The position numbers and the translations under genes were made by a program. A model generated the notes under the pieces. It was not told the DNA's origin and did no database searches. It worked only from the letters and a program-made list of their open reading frames with translations. Below, piece by piece: positions 1-7,866 of a DNA stretch of 64,000 nt (its first letter is position 1; each line of letters opens with the position of its first letter). This DNA is from Lachnospiraceae bacterium (lineage in GTDB: Bacteria; Bacillota; Clostridia; Lachnospirales; Lachnospiraceae). The DNA lies in the NCBI GenBank assembly GCA_015258065.1, contig JABZIZ010000010.1:36758-100757 (forward strand), given 5' to 3'.

Positions 1-19
1 TTTTGCCGAGGAAACCGGA

Positions 20-295
20 ATGGAAGAAGCGGAACTGGCCGGGAAGAGGACGACGAGAATTAAGAGAGGCAAGAGAGTGGATCTCTCCGATCTGCATGAC
101 CAAAAGGGGAAGCTTGCCACCTTTGTGATTCAGGTACAGTACAGACAGAATTCCAGCTGGCAGGGACAGGTGATCTGGGTGGAGGAGAACCGCAAGGAGC
201 ATTTCAGAAGTGCACTGGAACTCATGAAGCTGATGGATAACGCACTGGAAGAGAGGATGAGGCAGAAAGAAGCTGCACAGTCCAGCGTTTCATAA
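20..295 (+). CDS. small hypothetical protein, possibly 5'-truncated
   Basis: This 91-residue reading frame is not recognised. It is rich in Lys, Arg and Glu, with a basic start (residues 8-20), a central stretch with regular hydrophobic residues suggesting beta strands (about 30-55), and an amphipathic C-terminal helix. No signal peptide or membrane segment is seen. The frame stays open to the left edge of the window, so the true start may lie outside. The ATG used here has a plausible GAGG ribosome site 8-9 bases upstream. A hairpin terminator follows directly, which supports a real transcription unit ending here. Function unknown. Confidence 0.45.
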   Translation: MEEAELAGKRTTRIKRGKRVDLSDLHDQKGKLATFVIQVQYRQNSSWQGQVIWVEENRKEHFRSALELMKLMDNALEERMRQKEAAQSSVS

Positions 296-310
296 GGAAG
301 GTCCAAGCTT

Positions 311-346
311 GCGCCGGAAGAGATTGGTCTTTCGGCGCTTTTGTTA
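311..346 (+). terminator. rho-independent terminator
   Basis: GCGCCG pairs with CGGCGC around a short AAGA/TCTT-extended loop, and TTTTGTT follows. It ends the upstream small gene. It also argues against a TTG start at 341 for the next gene, because that codon lies in the T-tract. Confidence 0.75.
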
Positions 347-424
347 TATGGGGATAGGAGTGTCAGGCGCTTGCAGCACTCTCACGACAGGATACGGGAA
401 TTTTCAAAAAGGGCGGAGGCGTTT

Positions 425-1357
425 ATGATCGAACATCATGCGGAATTTGAAGAGAAGATCGGTGAAATCGTGAATCTGATTCTTTGTGACTATGAAAAGG
501 GACGGGACATTGATCAGATGGATGTCTTTGCACAGCCGGATAAGGCACAGGTGACCAATCTTGTCCAGAAACTGATGATTGTCGTCTTTCCGGGCTATTA
601 CAGGGAAAAGGTCTATCGGTCTTTTAACGACAATAACCGGTTGACCATGATCATGGAGGATGTGCTCTATAACCTGCGGAAGCAGATCTTTTTGGCTCTG
701 CGGTATCAGGAAGATTTTGCGCAGGCGACCGAAATAGAAATGCAGAGGCATGCAGAGGAAGTTTGCACGAAGTTTTTTCAGAAAATACCGAAGATCAGAG
801 AGTTTATCAATACGGATATTCAGGCGACCTTTGACGGAGACCCGGCGTCTCTCAGCAAGGCGGAGATTGTGCTCTGCTATCCGGGGCTTTTTGCCACGAG
901 CGTCAACCGGTTGGCTCATGAGCTGTATTTATTAAACGTCCCGCTCATTCCCAGAATGATGACGGAATATGCCCATGGCCTTACAGGAATCGACATCAAT
1001 CCGGGAGCAAAGATTGGCAAATATTTTATGATCGATCATGGGACCGGAGTAGTAATCGGCGAAACAGCGGAGATCGGCTGCCATGTCAAGGTCTATCAGG
1101 GGGTGACCATTGGAGCCCTCTCAACTAGAGAAGGACAGGAATTGAGGGGAAGGAAGCGGCATCCCACGATTCATGACAATGTCACCATCTATTCCGGCGC
1201 ATCCATTCTGGGAGGAGAAACCGTGATCGGCCGTGATGCGGTGATCGGGGGAAATGTCTTTATCACTTCTTCCATTAAGCCGGGAACCAGAGTCAGTGTG
1301 AAAAACCAGGAGCTGGTTTACCGAAACGACGATGAAGCCTGTTTCCGCTGTGACTAA
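425..1357 (+). CDS. cysE: serine O-acetyltransferase
   Basis: Transfers acetyl from acetyl-CoA to L-serine, giving O-acetylserine, the first step of cytosolic cysteine synthesis. The protein is 310 residues with a helical N-terminal domain and a C-terminal left-handed beta-helix of hexapeptide repeats. The repeats include the stretch INPGAKIGKYFMIDHGTG with the catalytic-type Asp-His pair, then VVIGETAEIG and VTIGA. I chose the ATG at 425 because GGAGG (415-419) sits 5 bases upstream. A longer frame opens at TTG 341, but that codon lies inside the preceding terminator. The long N-terminal domain resembles the clostridial/EpsC-like form rather than the short plant-type form. It is a single-gene unit closed by its own hairpin at 1343-1375. 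Confidence 0.93.
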   Translation: MIEHHAEFEEKIGEIVNLILCDYEKGRDIDQMDVFAQPDKAQVTNLVQKLMIVVFPGYYREKVYRSFNDNNRLTMIMEDVLYNLRKQIFLALRYQEDFAQATEIEMQRHAEEVCTKFFQKIPKIREFINTDIQATFDGDPASLSKAEIVLCYPGLFATSVNRLAHELYLLNVPLIPRMMTEYAHGLTGIDINPGAKIGKYFMIDHGTGVVIGETAEIGCHVKVYQGVTIGALSTREGQELRGRKRHPTIHDNVTIYSGASILGGETVIGRDAVIGGNVFITSSIKPGTRVSVKNQELVYRNDDEACFRCD

Positions 1358-1375
1358 GAGAAGCGGAAGTCTTTT
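1343..1375 (+). terminator. terminator of cysE
   Basis: TTCCGCT pairs with AGCGGAA around a 12-base loop and is followed by GTCTTTT. It overlaps the end of cysE and abuts the stop codon of the convergent dehydrogenase gene. Confidence 0.6.
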
Positions 1376-2108
1376 ACTGCCAGCCGCCGTCAATCGACAG
1401 GATTTGACCGGTCAGGTAGGAGGGCGCATGCATCAGCTGATGGATGACCTGGGCCACCTCTTTTGCAGTACCGAAGCGACCGGAGGGGATTTCTTCCTGC
1501 AGCGTGGACAGTTCTTCCGGTGAAAGGAGATTCCGGTTCATATCGGTGTCGATGACGCCGGGGGCAATGGCGTTGACGGCAATGCCGGAGGGCGCAAGTT
1601 CCTTTGCCAGTGCCCTGGTAAAAGCGTTGACCCCTCCCTTGGAGGCGGAATAAGCGACTTCACAGGAGGCGCCGACACTTCCGAAAACGGAAGAGAGGTT
1701 GATGATTTTGGCATTTTCCGCCTGAAGCAATAGCGGAATGGCAAATTTACACGCATAGAAGACGGCGTCCAGATTGGTATGCATTAGCTGTGTCCATTCT
1801 TCGATCGTCATCTCCTGCAGAGGACCGCTCCACGTGATTCCTGCGTTGTTGATGAGCACATCCAGCCTCTTGATCTGCGAAAACAGTTGTTCGACGGCCA
1901 GGGGGTCGCCCATATCACAGAGAATGGGTTGGCAAAAGATGCCGTACCGCCTGGACAGTTCTTCCGCCCATGCTTCCAATTCGTGATAATGGGTCTTTCC
2001 GGTGAGGTACAGGTGAGTGCCTTCCTGCGCCAGGAGAAGAGCGGCGGCTTTTCCGATTCCCCTGGAAGCGCCCGTGATAAGAACGAAACGGTTTTGTGAC
2101 TGCGTCAT
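1374..2108 (-). CDS. short-chain dehydrogenase/reductase (FabG-like)
   Basis: A 244-residue NAD(P)H-dependent oxidoreductase of the classical SDR family, cytosolic. The cofactor motif TGASRGIG is at about 14-21 and the structural NNAG motif at about 87. The catalytic Ser is in NLSSVFGS and the Tyr-Lys pair in YSASK, followed by the usual INAIAPG-like region (here AVNAIAPGVIDTDM). Sequence and length fit 3-oxoacyl-ACP reductase FabG, but the gene is not in a fatty-acid cluster, so the substrate cannot be assigned. It converges on cysE and diverges from the flavoprotein gene at 2244. The intergenic DNA between these two carries a tandem repeat. The ATG is preceded by AGGAG (seen as ctcct on the plus strand). 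Confidence 0.88.
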   Translation of the reverse strand: MTQSQNRFVLITGASRGIGKAAALLLAQEGTHLYLTGKTHYHELEAWAEELSRRYGIFCQPILCDMGDPLAVEQLFSQIKRLDVLINNAGITWSGPLQEMTIEEWTQLMHTNLDAVFYACKFAIPLLLQAENAKIINLSSVFGSVGASCEVAYSASKGGVNAFTRALAKELAPSGIAVNAIAPGVIDTDMNRNLLSPEELSTLQEEIPSGRFGTAKEVAQVIHQLMHAPSYLTGQILSIDGGWQ

Positions 2109-2124
2109 ATTTCTCCTTTTTTTG

Positions 2125-2205
2125 ACATGATACGATTCTGTTTCTTTACAAGATACAATTCTTTTTTACAGGATACGATTTTTTTTACAGGATAAGATGG
2201 TTCTT
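2125..2205. repeat. four imperfect tandem repeats in a divergent promoter region
   Basis: Units begin at about 2125, 2148, 2168 and 2187 (spacing 23, 20 and 19 bases). Each starts ACANGATA and most continue CGATT or CAATT followed by a run of T. They fill the space between the divergent dehydrogenase and trxB-like genes. They could be operator copies or simply slipped T-rich DNA. Confidence 0.55.
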
Positions 2206-2243
2206 CCACTTTTCCATCTTAGTATAACAGGAGGTACAAGGAT

Positions 2244-3164
2244 ATGTATGATATGTTAATTATCGGTTCGGGCCCGGCCGGAATGTCCGCAGCGGTATAT
2301 GGAAAACGGGCGGGTCTGAATCTGGTGGTTTTAGAAAAAAATCCTGTCAGCGGAGGACAGATTATCGATACCTACGAGGTGGATAACTATCTGGGGCTTC
2401 CCGGCATCAACGGGTTTGATCTGGCGCAGAAATTCAGAGAGCATGTAGACAGACTGGGAGCGGAGGTCCAGGACGGGGAAGTCACTTCCATCGAAAAGAG
2501 GGACGGCGGCTATCTGGTAAAGACAGCTGAGACCTCTTATGAAACGAAAACCATTGTTTATGCAGCAGGTGCCACTCATGCCAGGTTGGGCGTTCCGGGA
2601 GAGGAGAAGTTAGCCGGTCGTGGCGTTTCCTACTGCGCTACCTGCGACGGCGCTTTTTTTAAAAACAAGACGGCAGTGGTCGTCGGTGGCGGAGATGTGG
2701 CGGTGGAAGATGCGATCTTCCTTGCCCGTATCTGTAAGGAGGTCTATCTGGTTCACCGCAGACATGAACTTCGGGCGACGAAGGTTCTGCAGGACGAGCT
2801 GTTTTCGCTCAAGAATGTGACGCCGGTTTGGGACAGTGTCGTAGAGGAGATCGAAGGAGAGGACCTCGTCACTGCAGTCAGAGTCAAAAACAGAAGCACC
2901 GGCGAGGAAAGAGAACTGTCTACCAACGCCTGTTTTGTAGCGGTCGGCATTCGCCCTTCGACGGAGCTTTTAGACGGTTTGGTAAGGAGAAATGAGGCAG
3001 GCTACGTGGAAGCAGATGAAGTAGGCAGAACCGCTGCAGAGGGAATCTTCGTGGCAGGAGACGCCAGAAAAAAGCGTTTGCGGCAAATCGTCACCGCAGT
3101 GGCGGACGGCGCTGTCGCTGTAACCGCAGCGGATGATTATCTGACCGAGAATCACCTGAGATGA
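2244..3164 (+). CDS. trxB: thioredoxin-disulfide reductase / TrxB-like flavoprotein
   Basis: FAD- and NAD(P)H-dependent reductase of about 306 residues, the usual TrxB length. The FAD-binding GSGPAGMSAAVYG lies at residues 8-20, and the redox-active disulfide CATC is in SYCATCDGAFF near 135. A second nucleotide-binding site, VVVGGGDVAVEDA, follows, with the C-terminal FAD contact GIFVAGDAR. It keeps thioredoxin or a thioredoxin-like protein reduced in the cytosol. GGAGG at 2230-2234 sits ten bases before the ATG. No thioredoxin gene is adjacent, so the partner is not visible here. The stop codon overlaps the start of the next membrane-protein gene (ATGA), so the two are translationally coupled. 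Confidence 0.88.
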   Translation: MYDMLIIGSGPAGMSAAVYGKRAGLNLVVLEKNPVSGGQIIDTYEVDNYLGLPGINGFDLAQKFREHVDRLGAEVQDGEVTSIEKRDGGYLVKTAETSYETKTIVYAAGATHARLGVPGEEKLAGRGVSYCATCDGAFFKNKTAVVVGGGDVAVEDAIFLARICKEVYLVHRRHELRATKVLQDELFSLKNVTPVWDSVVEEIEGEDLVTAVRVKNRSTGEERELSTNACFVAVGIRPSTELLDGLVRRNEAGYVEADEVGRTAAEGIFVAGDARKKRLRQIVTAVADGAVAVTAADDYLTENHLR

Positions 3165-4873
3165 ATCTGCCCTTCTATCTGGAACTCAATGACGATGTGC
3201 TGATACAGGCGCTTTCTTCCGGAGCTTTTACCGGAGTCCCGGAAACACATAATATCCAGATGCTGTTTCCGGGAAGTCTCCTTCTGTCTCTTCTGTACCG
3301 CCTGGCGGGAGGGATTCCGTGGTACGGGCTTCTCCTTCTTTCTTTGCAGGCACTCTGCGTTCTGCTGGTTCTTGGGCAGGTTTTTTTTCGCATCCGGAAA
3401 GGTTCCGACAGAGTGGCGGCGATGATTCTTGCAAGCGGTCTTTTTCTGACCGCCCTCTACCCGCATTTTCTGTTCTTGACCTATACCTTTACGGCGGGGA
3501 TGTTGAGCGCTACAGCGGTGCTTTTGATCCTGAATGACGGGGATGGGACGGGCACCCGGAGAGAGAAGTGGAAGGCGGCGAAGGCAGAGCCAAACAACCG
3601 CCAGCTTGCGATCATTCTGGTGGTGCTTGCGTTCTGTCTGCGTTCTGAACTCCTTCTTCTGACCTTCCCTTTCGTGCTCCTTGCCTTTCTTTTTCGAGTG
3701 GATCGGTTTCGCAGGGAAAACGGGACCGGAAAAGGCTTCCTGCTCTACGGTCGCATTCTTCTCTGGATGATGGGGCTGATGGCGGTTTGCTTTCTCTCAG
3801 ACCAGATCGCATACAGCAGAAAGGACTGGAGAGAATTTCGTGCCCTGTTCGATGCCCGTACCAGGCTTTACGATTTTGAACGGATTCCTTCCTATCAGGA
3901 AAATCGAAATTTTTATCAGACAATCGGTCTGGCGGAGACAGACGTCACACTTTTGCAAAATTATAATTTTGCGCTGGACCCGAAGATCGATGCGGAAAAG
4001 ATGAGACTGGTGGCGGAAGAGGCGAACAGGATGGAAGCAAAAATGCACCCGCCTGCTTCCCGCCTGAAAAAGGCGGTTTCCATTTATGTCTGGCGCCTGC
4101 ACCATTTTGTTCTTCCTGTAAGCTTTCGCGACAGCAATACGGATATGCCCTACCTTGCGATCGTTCTCCTCTTGTATCTCCTGGTCTTTCTGATCATGCA
4201 TCGTACGGGGGTTCTTTGGAAGTTAGTCCTGCTCTTTCTTTGCCGCAGTACCCTCTGGACCTATATGATCTACAACGGAAGAATCATGAACCGGGTGATG
4301 CATTCTCTTTTATTGGTGGAGCTGTTCTTTCTAATCGGCATGGTGCTTCCGGAGTTGGGAAAAGAGTGGGATGTAGGGAAAAAAAGACTTTCCGTGGCGG
4401 GCTTTATCGTGCTGGTGGCTGCTTCCCTCCTGTTTGTCCCCAGGCAGATGCGGAATGCGTCCGGGGAGGTGAGGAAGAGAGAAGAGTTCAACCGACCTTA
4501 TGAAAAGATGCTGGCGTCCTTAGAGCAGAACAAGGGATTTACCTTTATCGACGTTTACAGTTCGGTCGATTATACGGTGAAGGCGCTGGGAAAACAGTCC
4601 CTGCTGAAACCGACCAGAGAAACCCTCGCAGGAGGATGGGCAGCAAAGAGCCCGCTCTATGAGAAAAAGCTGCGACATTTCGGGATACGAAATATGGAAG
4701 AAGGACTGTTGCAGGAGAACGTCACCTTTCTGGCGGAGAAGGAAGAAGACTTGAACTGGTTGACCGATTATTACAGAGATAGAAAGGAAAATGTGACATT
4801 GCAGAAACAAAAGCAGCTGGCAGGCAGGTGGATTCTCTGGAAATTGAAAAGAGTTGAACGGGATATCAGATAA
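3161..4873 (+). CDS. polytopic membrane protein, possible GT-C-type glycosyltransferase
   Basis: A 570-residue integral membrane protein that I do not recognise beyond its layout. After a short N-terminal segment with an LELNDD motif near residue 8, about eight to ten hydrophobic helices follow to near residue 430. The last 130 residues are soluble and charged. An acidic pair just after the N-terminus followed by many helices resembles GT-C-fold sugar transferases and uncharacterised Lachnospiraceae membrane proteins, but no catalytic motif can be proven. The start overlaps the trxB stop by four bases, and a strong terminator lies five bases after the stop. The pairing with a thioredoxin reductase has no clear functional logic. 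Confidence 0.7.
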   Translation: MNLPFYLELNDDVLIQALSSGAFTGVPETHNIQMLFPGSLLLSLLYRLAGGIPWYGLLLLSLQALCVLLVLGQVFFRIRKGSDRVAAMILASGLFLTALYPHFLFLTYTFTAGMLSATAVLLILNDGDGTGTRREKWKAAKAEPNNRQLAIILVVLAFCLRSELLLLTFPFVLLAFLFRVDRFRRENGTGKGFLLYGRILLWMMGLMAVCFLSDQIAYSRKDWREFRALFDARTRLYDFERIPSYQENRNFYQTIGLAETDVTLLQNYNFALDPKIDAEKMRLVAEEANRMEAKMHPPASRLKKAVSIYVWRLHHFVLPVSFRDSNTDMPYLAIVLLLYLLVFLIMHRTGVLWKLVLLFLCRSTLWTYMIYNGRIMNRVMHSLLLVELFFLIGMVLPELGKEWDVGKKRLSVAGFIVLVAASLLFVPRQMRNASGEVRKREEFNRPYEKMLASLEQNKGFTFIDVYSSVDYTVKALGKQSLLKPTRETLAGGWAAKSPLYEKKLRHFGIRNMEEGLLQENVTFLAEKEEDLNWLTDYYRDRKENVTLQKQKQLAGRWILWKLKRVERDIR

Positions 4874-4877
4874 GCGA

Positions 4878-4910
4878 ACGGGTACCACGAAGGTACCCGT
4901 CTTTATTTTT
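4878..4910 (+). terminator. rho-independent terminator
   Basis: A perfect 9-bp stem, ACGGGTACC with GGTACCCGT and a five-base loop, is followed by CTTTATTTTT. It closes the trxB-membrane protein unit. Confidence 0.9.
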
Positions 4911-5009
4911 GTGATTTCGGGCAAATCGAATCATAGGAAGGAAGATACATTATGAGAAATGTATAAAACTCTAAAAATACAATAGTATAAATTGTTCAAC
5001 ATTTAAACT

Positions 5010-5026
5010 TGTTACAGGTTTGTAAT
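5010..5026 (+). promoter_or_regulatory. candidate WalR (YycF) binding site
   Basis: TGTTAC, five bases, TGTAAT: this fits the published WalR direct-repeat consensus TGTWAH-N5-TGTWAH exactly. It ends seven bases before the -35 of the cell-wall hydrolase promoter. A second, imperfect pair with six-base spacing lies at 5071-5088. Binding is inferred, not shown. Confidence 0.55.
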
Positions 5027-5032
5027 AAATTC

Positions 5033-5061
5033 TTGACAGAAGGAGCCCCTTGTAGTATATT
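5033..5061 (+). promoter_or_regulatory. SigA-type promoter of the NlpC/P60 gene
   Basis: TTGACA (5033-5038), a 17-base spacer, then TATATT (5056-5061). Transcription would start near 5068, giving a leader of about 60 bases before the TTG start codon at 5129. Confidence 0.8.
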
Positions 5062-5128
5062 TGTAAGCAGTGTTAATATTTTTGTAACAAACCAGTGTCT
5101 TTCAAGTGCACGGTTAGGAGATGAGATT

Positions 5129-6424
5129 TTGAAAAAGAGAAAAAGTAAGTTCATTCCGATCACCGGTTCCATCGTATGTTCTACCGCAATCGGCTTGCTT
5201 TCCGTCTTTCCATCCTATGCAGGAAATGTTTCTTCGGTACTTCCGTCAGCGGGACTTGATTATGCCATTTCTTCCAGTCAGGTTTCCCTTTCTTCTTTAC
5301 AGAATCATGTAGCTTCCTCTCTTGTCGTCAGCAATGGATCCATGACGGCAGGTGTGGCATCCGTTGTCAAGAGCACGGCGAAGAATATTGCAGAAACCAG
5401 TATGCTGGATGCGGATATTCTGAATGATCTGGAGGCCAAGACAGACGAAGAGAATTTCGAGAATCTGGTCATCGCCAAGGTGAATGACTATGTTCATGTA
5501 CGAAAAGAGCCGAACACCGACTCGGAATCGGTCGGAAAGCTCTATAATCATTCGGTCGGTACTTTCCTGGAAGAGAAGGACGGCTGGTATAAGATCAAGT
5601 CCGGTTCTGTGACAGGATATGTGAAGGCGGAATACTGTGTTACAGGGAAAGATGCCGTTGAGCTGGCGCCCAAGGTGGGTACCCGTATTGCAACCGTTAC
5701 GACGACAACGCTTAAGGTACGCTCCGGTGCAAGTCAGGATGCCGATGTCATTGGACTGGTTCCGATCGAAGAGGAACTGGTAGTCAAGGATGAGCAGGAA
5801 GGCTGGGTCAAGGTCGATATCGAAGAGGGACAGGGTTATGTCTCCAATGATTATGTCAAGCTCTCCACTGAATTTGTAGAAGCGGAGTCCAAGGCGGAAG
5901 AAGAGGCTCGTCTGGCGAAAGAAAAGGCGGAGCAGGAAGCGGCGATCAAGGCTGCCATGGCGGAAGCCAGAAGAAGCAGACAGGAGAGCCAGAAACAGGC
6001 AAGAGGAGGAAAGGGCAAGACATCGTCCGGTTCCGGTAAATCTTATCGTCCTGCGGAAAGCTACACCACCGCTTCCAGCGGAATGGGAAATGCGGTCAAG
6101 GATTATGCGCTTCAGTTTGTAGGCAATCCTTATGTATATGGCGGCACCAGCTTGACGAACGGAACGGACTGCTCCGGTTTTGTCATGAGTGTTTATAAGA
6201 ACTTCGGTGTGAGCCTGCCGCACTCTTCGGCAGGAGACAGAAGTGTTGGCGCAGCAGTAGACGGACTGGCGAATGCGCAGCCCGGTGACCTTGTATGCTA
6301 TTCCGGTCACGTGGCACTCTATATCGGAGGCGGACAGATCGTACATGCATCCACTTCCAGAACCGGTATTATCGTATCCAATGCCAATTATCGGACACCT
6401 CTTAGCGTCAGAAGAGTTTTCTAA
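5129..6424 (+). CDS. secreted SH3-domain NlpC/P60 (C40) peptidoglycan hydrolase
   Basis: Cleaves peptide stems of peptidoglycan outside the cell. The 431-residue precursor starts at TTG 5129, behind AGGAG at 5116-5120, with a Sec signal peptide: basic KKRK, a hydrophobic core, and probable cleavage after SYA near residue 31. Two bacterial SH3 repeats follow (about 113-167 and 190-247), each with the VRxxPxxxxxxVG or VRSGAxxxxxVIG pattern. A charged Ala/Glu/Lys linker then leads to a C-terminal C40 domain with Cys348 (GTDCSGFV), His394 (GHVALY) and His406 (IVHAS). The WalR-like box upstream fits cell-wall homeostasis control. A longer frame from 5009 is rejected because it has no ribosome site and would hide the signal peptide. 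Confidence 0.92.
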   Translation: MKKRKSKFIPITGSIVCSTAIGLLSVFPSYAGNVSSVLPSAGLDYAISSSQVSLSSLQNHVASSLVVSNGSMTAGVASVVKSTAKNIAETSMLDADILNDLEAKTDEENFENLVIAKVNDYVHVRKEPNTDSESVGKLYNHSVGTFLEEKDGWYKIKSGSVTGYVKAEYCVTGKDAVELAPKVGTRIATVTTTTLKVRSGASQDADVIGLVPIEEELVVKDEQEGWVKVDIEEGQGYVSNDYVKLSTEFVEAESKAEEEARLAKEKAEQEAAIKAAMAEARRSRQESQKQARGGKGKTSSGSGKSYRPAESYTTASSGMGNAVKDYALQFVGNPYVYGGTSLTNGTDCSGFVMSVYKNFGVSLPHSSAGDRSVGAAVDGLANAQPGDLVCYSGHVALYIGGGQIVHASTSRTGIIVSNANYRTPLSVRRVF

Positions 6425-6454
6425 GCTCTTGACCATATACCAACATCCACTGGC

Positions 6455-6491
6455 AAAAGAGAACCAGATTGATTCTGATTCTCTTTTTTTT
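6455..6491 (+). terminator. terminator after the NlpC/P60 gene
   Basis: AAAAGAGAA pairs with TTCTCTTTT, extended inward by CAGA/TCTG with one mismatch. The T-run forms the 3' arm and tail. Confidence 0.8.
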
Positions 6492-6588
6492 ACTCGCAAA
6501 ACGGAGGGCGTGTGAGGGGATGTACTTTTGATATCGGTAACGTGTATAATAAAAGTAGCTGTAAAAAACAGAAAACGGAGGTGCGCCA

Positions 6589-7116
6589 ATGAAGTTTACG
6601 ATCGTAGGGAAAAATCTGGATGTGACTGAGGGGCTGCGTGAGGCCGTAGAGGACAAGCTGGGGAAACTTGACAAATTTTTCACCACGGAAACCAAGGCAA
6701 ATGTGACGCTGAGCGTGGACAAGGGCAAACATAGGATTGAAGTAACGATTCCGATGAAGGGGAAGCTCATCCGTTCGGAGCAGGTCAGTGGAGACATGTA
6801 TGTATCCATCAATATGGTGGAAGAGGTGATTGAACGCCAGCTCAGGAAGTACAAGAACCGGCTGGTGGATAAACAGCAGGATGTTACGAATTTCAAGAGG
6901 GAATTTCTGGACAGAGAAGAGGCGGACGAGGATGAAGTCAAAATCGAGAGGATCAAGCAGTTTCCGATCAAACCCATGTATCCCGAGGATGCCTGTGTGC
7001 AGATGGAACTGCTCGGACACGATTTCTTTGTCTTTGTCAATGCCGAGACGGACGCCACCTGTGTGGTTTACAAGAGAAAAAGCGGTGCTTACGGCATGAT
7101 TGAGCCGGAAGCCTGA
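6589..7116 (+). CDS. hpf: ribosome hibernation promoting factor, long form
   Basis: Binds the 30S subunit and pairs 70S ribosomes into inactive 100S dimers in slow growth. The protein has 175 residues. The N-terminal S30AE/YfiA domain spans about 1-100 and starts MKFTIVGKNLDVTEGLR, with the LDKFF and SVNMVEEVIERQL-like segments. A charged linker is followed by the C-terminal dimerisation domain (about 118-175) containing IKPMYPEDACVQMELLGHDFFVF. This two-domain length is typical of the long Firmicutes form that dimerises ribosomes by itself. GGAGG lies 8 bases before the ATG. A TATAAT at 6545-6550 upstream is a possible -10, but no good -35 is seen. Confidence 0.95.
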   Translation: MKFTIVGKNLDVTEGLREAVEDKLGKLDKFFTTETKANVTLSVDKGKHRIEVTIPMKGKLIRSEQVSGDMYVSINMVEEVIERQLRKYKNRLVDKQQDVTNFKREFLDREEADEDEVKIERIKQFPIKPMYPEDACVQMELLGHDFFVFVNAETDATCVVYKRKSGAYGMIEPEA

Positions 7117-7147
7117 AGGCGGAGGGGCAGGAATCCGCCTGTGCTTT
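7117..7147 (+). terminator. probable terminator of hpf
   Basis: AGGCGG pairs with CCGCCT across 12 bases, followed by GTGCTTTT. An overlapping alternative stem (GGGCAGG with CCTGCCC at 7155-7161) is also possible. The T-tract is weak. Confidence 0.45.
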
Positions 7148-7271
7148 TCGGAGCCCTGCCCTGATTTGATTGATCAGCACAGATTTGTTCGATCATTGCA
7201 GATTCGTTTTGTAACGATAGATTCGCTTTATAATCACACAAATATTCATTTTTATAATAAATAAGCCGAAT

Positions 7272-7799
7272 ATGATAGTGAAGACTCGTGCAGGTTTGCC
7301 TGGCGGGAGGGAGGAAGATCAAACGGCAAGGAAAGAGAATAAAACCAATGCCATGCGGGAACTGGAGAGGGAGAAGATTCCGTATGTCTGCCATACCTAT
7401 GAATGTGACGAATTTACAGACGGGGTGCAGGTGGCGGATCTGTTGCATCTTTCACATGAACTGGTGTATAAGACGCTGGTTTGCGAGGGAAATGACCGAA
7501 ATTATTATGTCTTTGTCCTTCCGGTGGAAGAGGAACTGGATTTGAAGAAGTGTGCGAAGTCGGTTGGGGTCAAATCGCTGTCCATGATTCATGTAAAGGA
7601 TATCAATAAGGTGACAGGTTATGTGCGCGGTGGATGTACTGCCATCGGCATGAAGAAGAGATATGTGACACGGATTGACGATTCTGCCAGGAAGCTGCCC
7701 CGGATGATTGTGAGCGGCGGGAGACTCGGAACACAGATGGAACTGAAGCCGGAGGATTTATGTCAGGCGGCAGGTGCGGAATTTGCTTCTCTGACCTAG
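7272..7799 (+). CDS. ybaK: YbaK/EbsC-type Cys-tRNA(Pro) deacylase
   Basis: Trans-editing enzyme that removes cysteine wrongly attached to tRNA-Pro. The core (from KTNAMRELEREKIPY) matches the YbaK family. Next comes the short loop after CDEF and the VYKTLVCEG strand with the family Lys. KKCAKSVGVKSLSM and the GYVRGGCTAIGMKK loop then line the active site. The domain accounts for nearly all of the 175 residues. The start is uncertain: the ATG at 7272 has no clear ribosome site, the GGAGGGAGG at about 7307 is not followed by a usable codon in frame, and ATG 7353 would cut the conserved KTNAMR. A TATAAT at 7229-7234 may be the -10. Confidence 0.85.
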   Translation: MIVKTRAGLPGGREEDQTARKENKTNAMRELEREKIPYVCHTYECDEFTDGVQVADLLHLSHELVYKTLVCEGNDRNYYVFVLPVEEELDLKKCAKSVGVKSLSMIHVKDINKVTGYVRGGCTAIGMKKRYVTRIDDSARKLPRMIVSGGRLGTQMELKPEDLCQAAGAEFASLT

Positions 7800-7866
7800 A
7801 TGGAAGATCAATTGAGTGTAAGAAACAGGCTTGGTGTCCGTTCACCATGGATGGGAGTACGGGTTG

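Noticed and set aside
5297..6589. Long minus-strand open frame of 430 codons
   Set aside because: It lies antisense to the clear NlpC/P60 gene, has no ribosome site and no family likeness.
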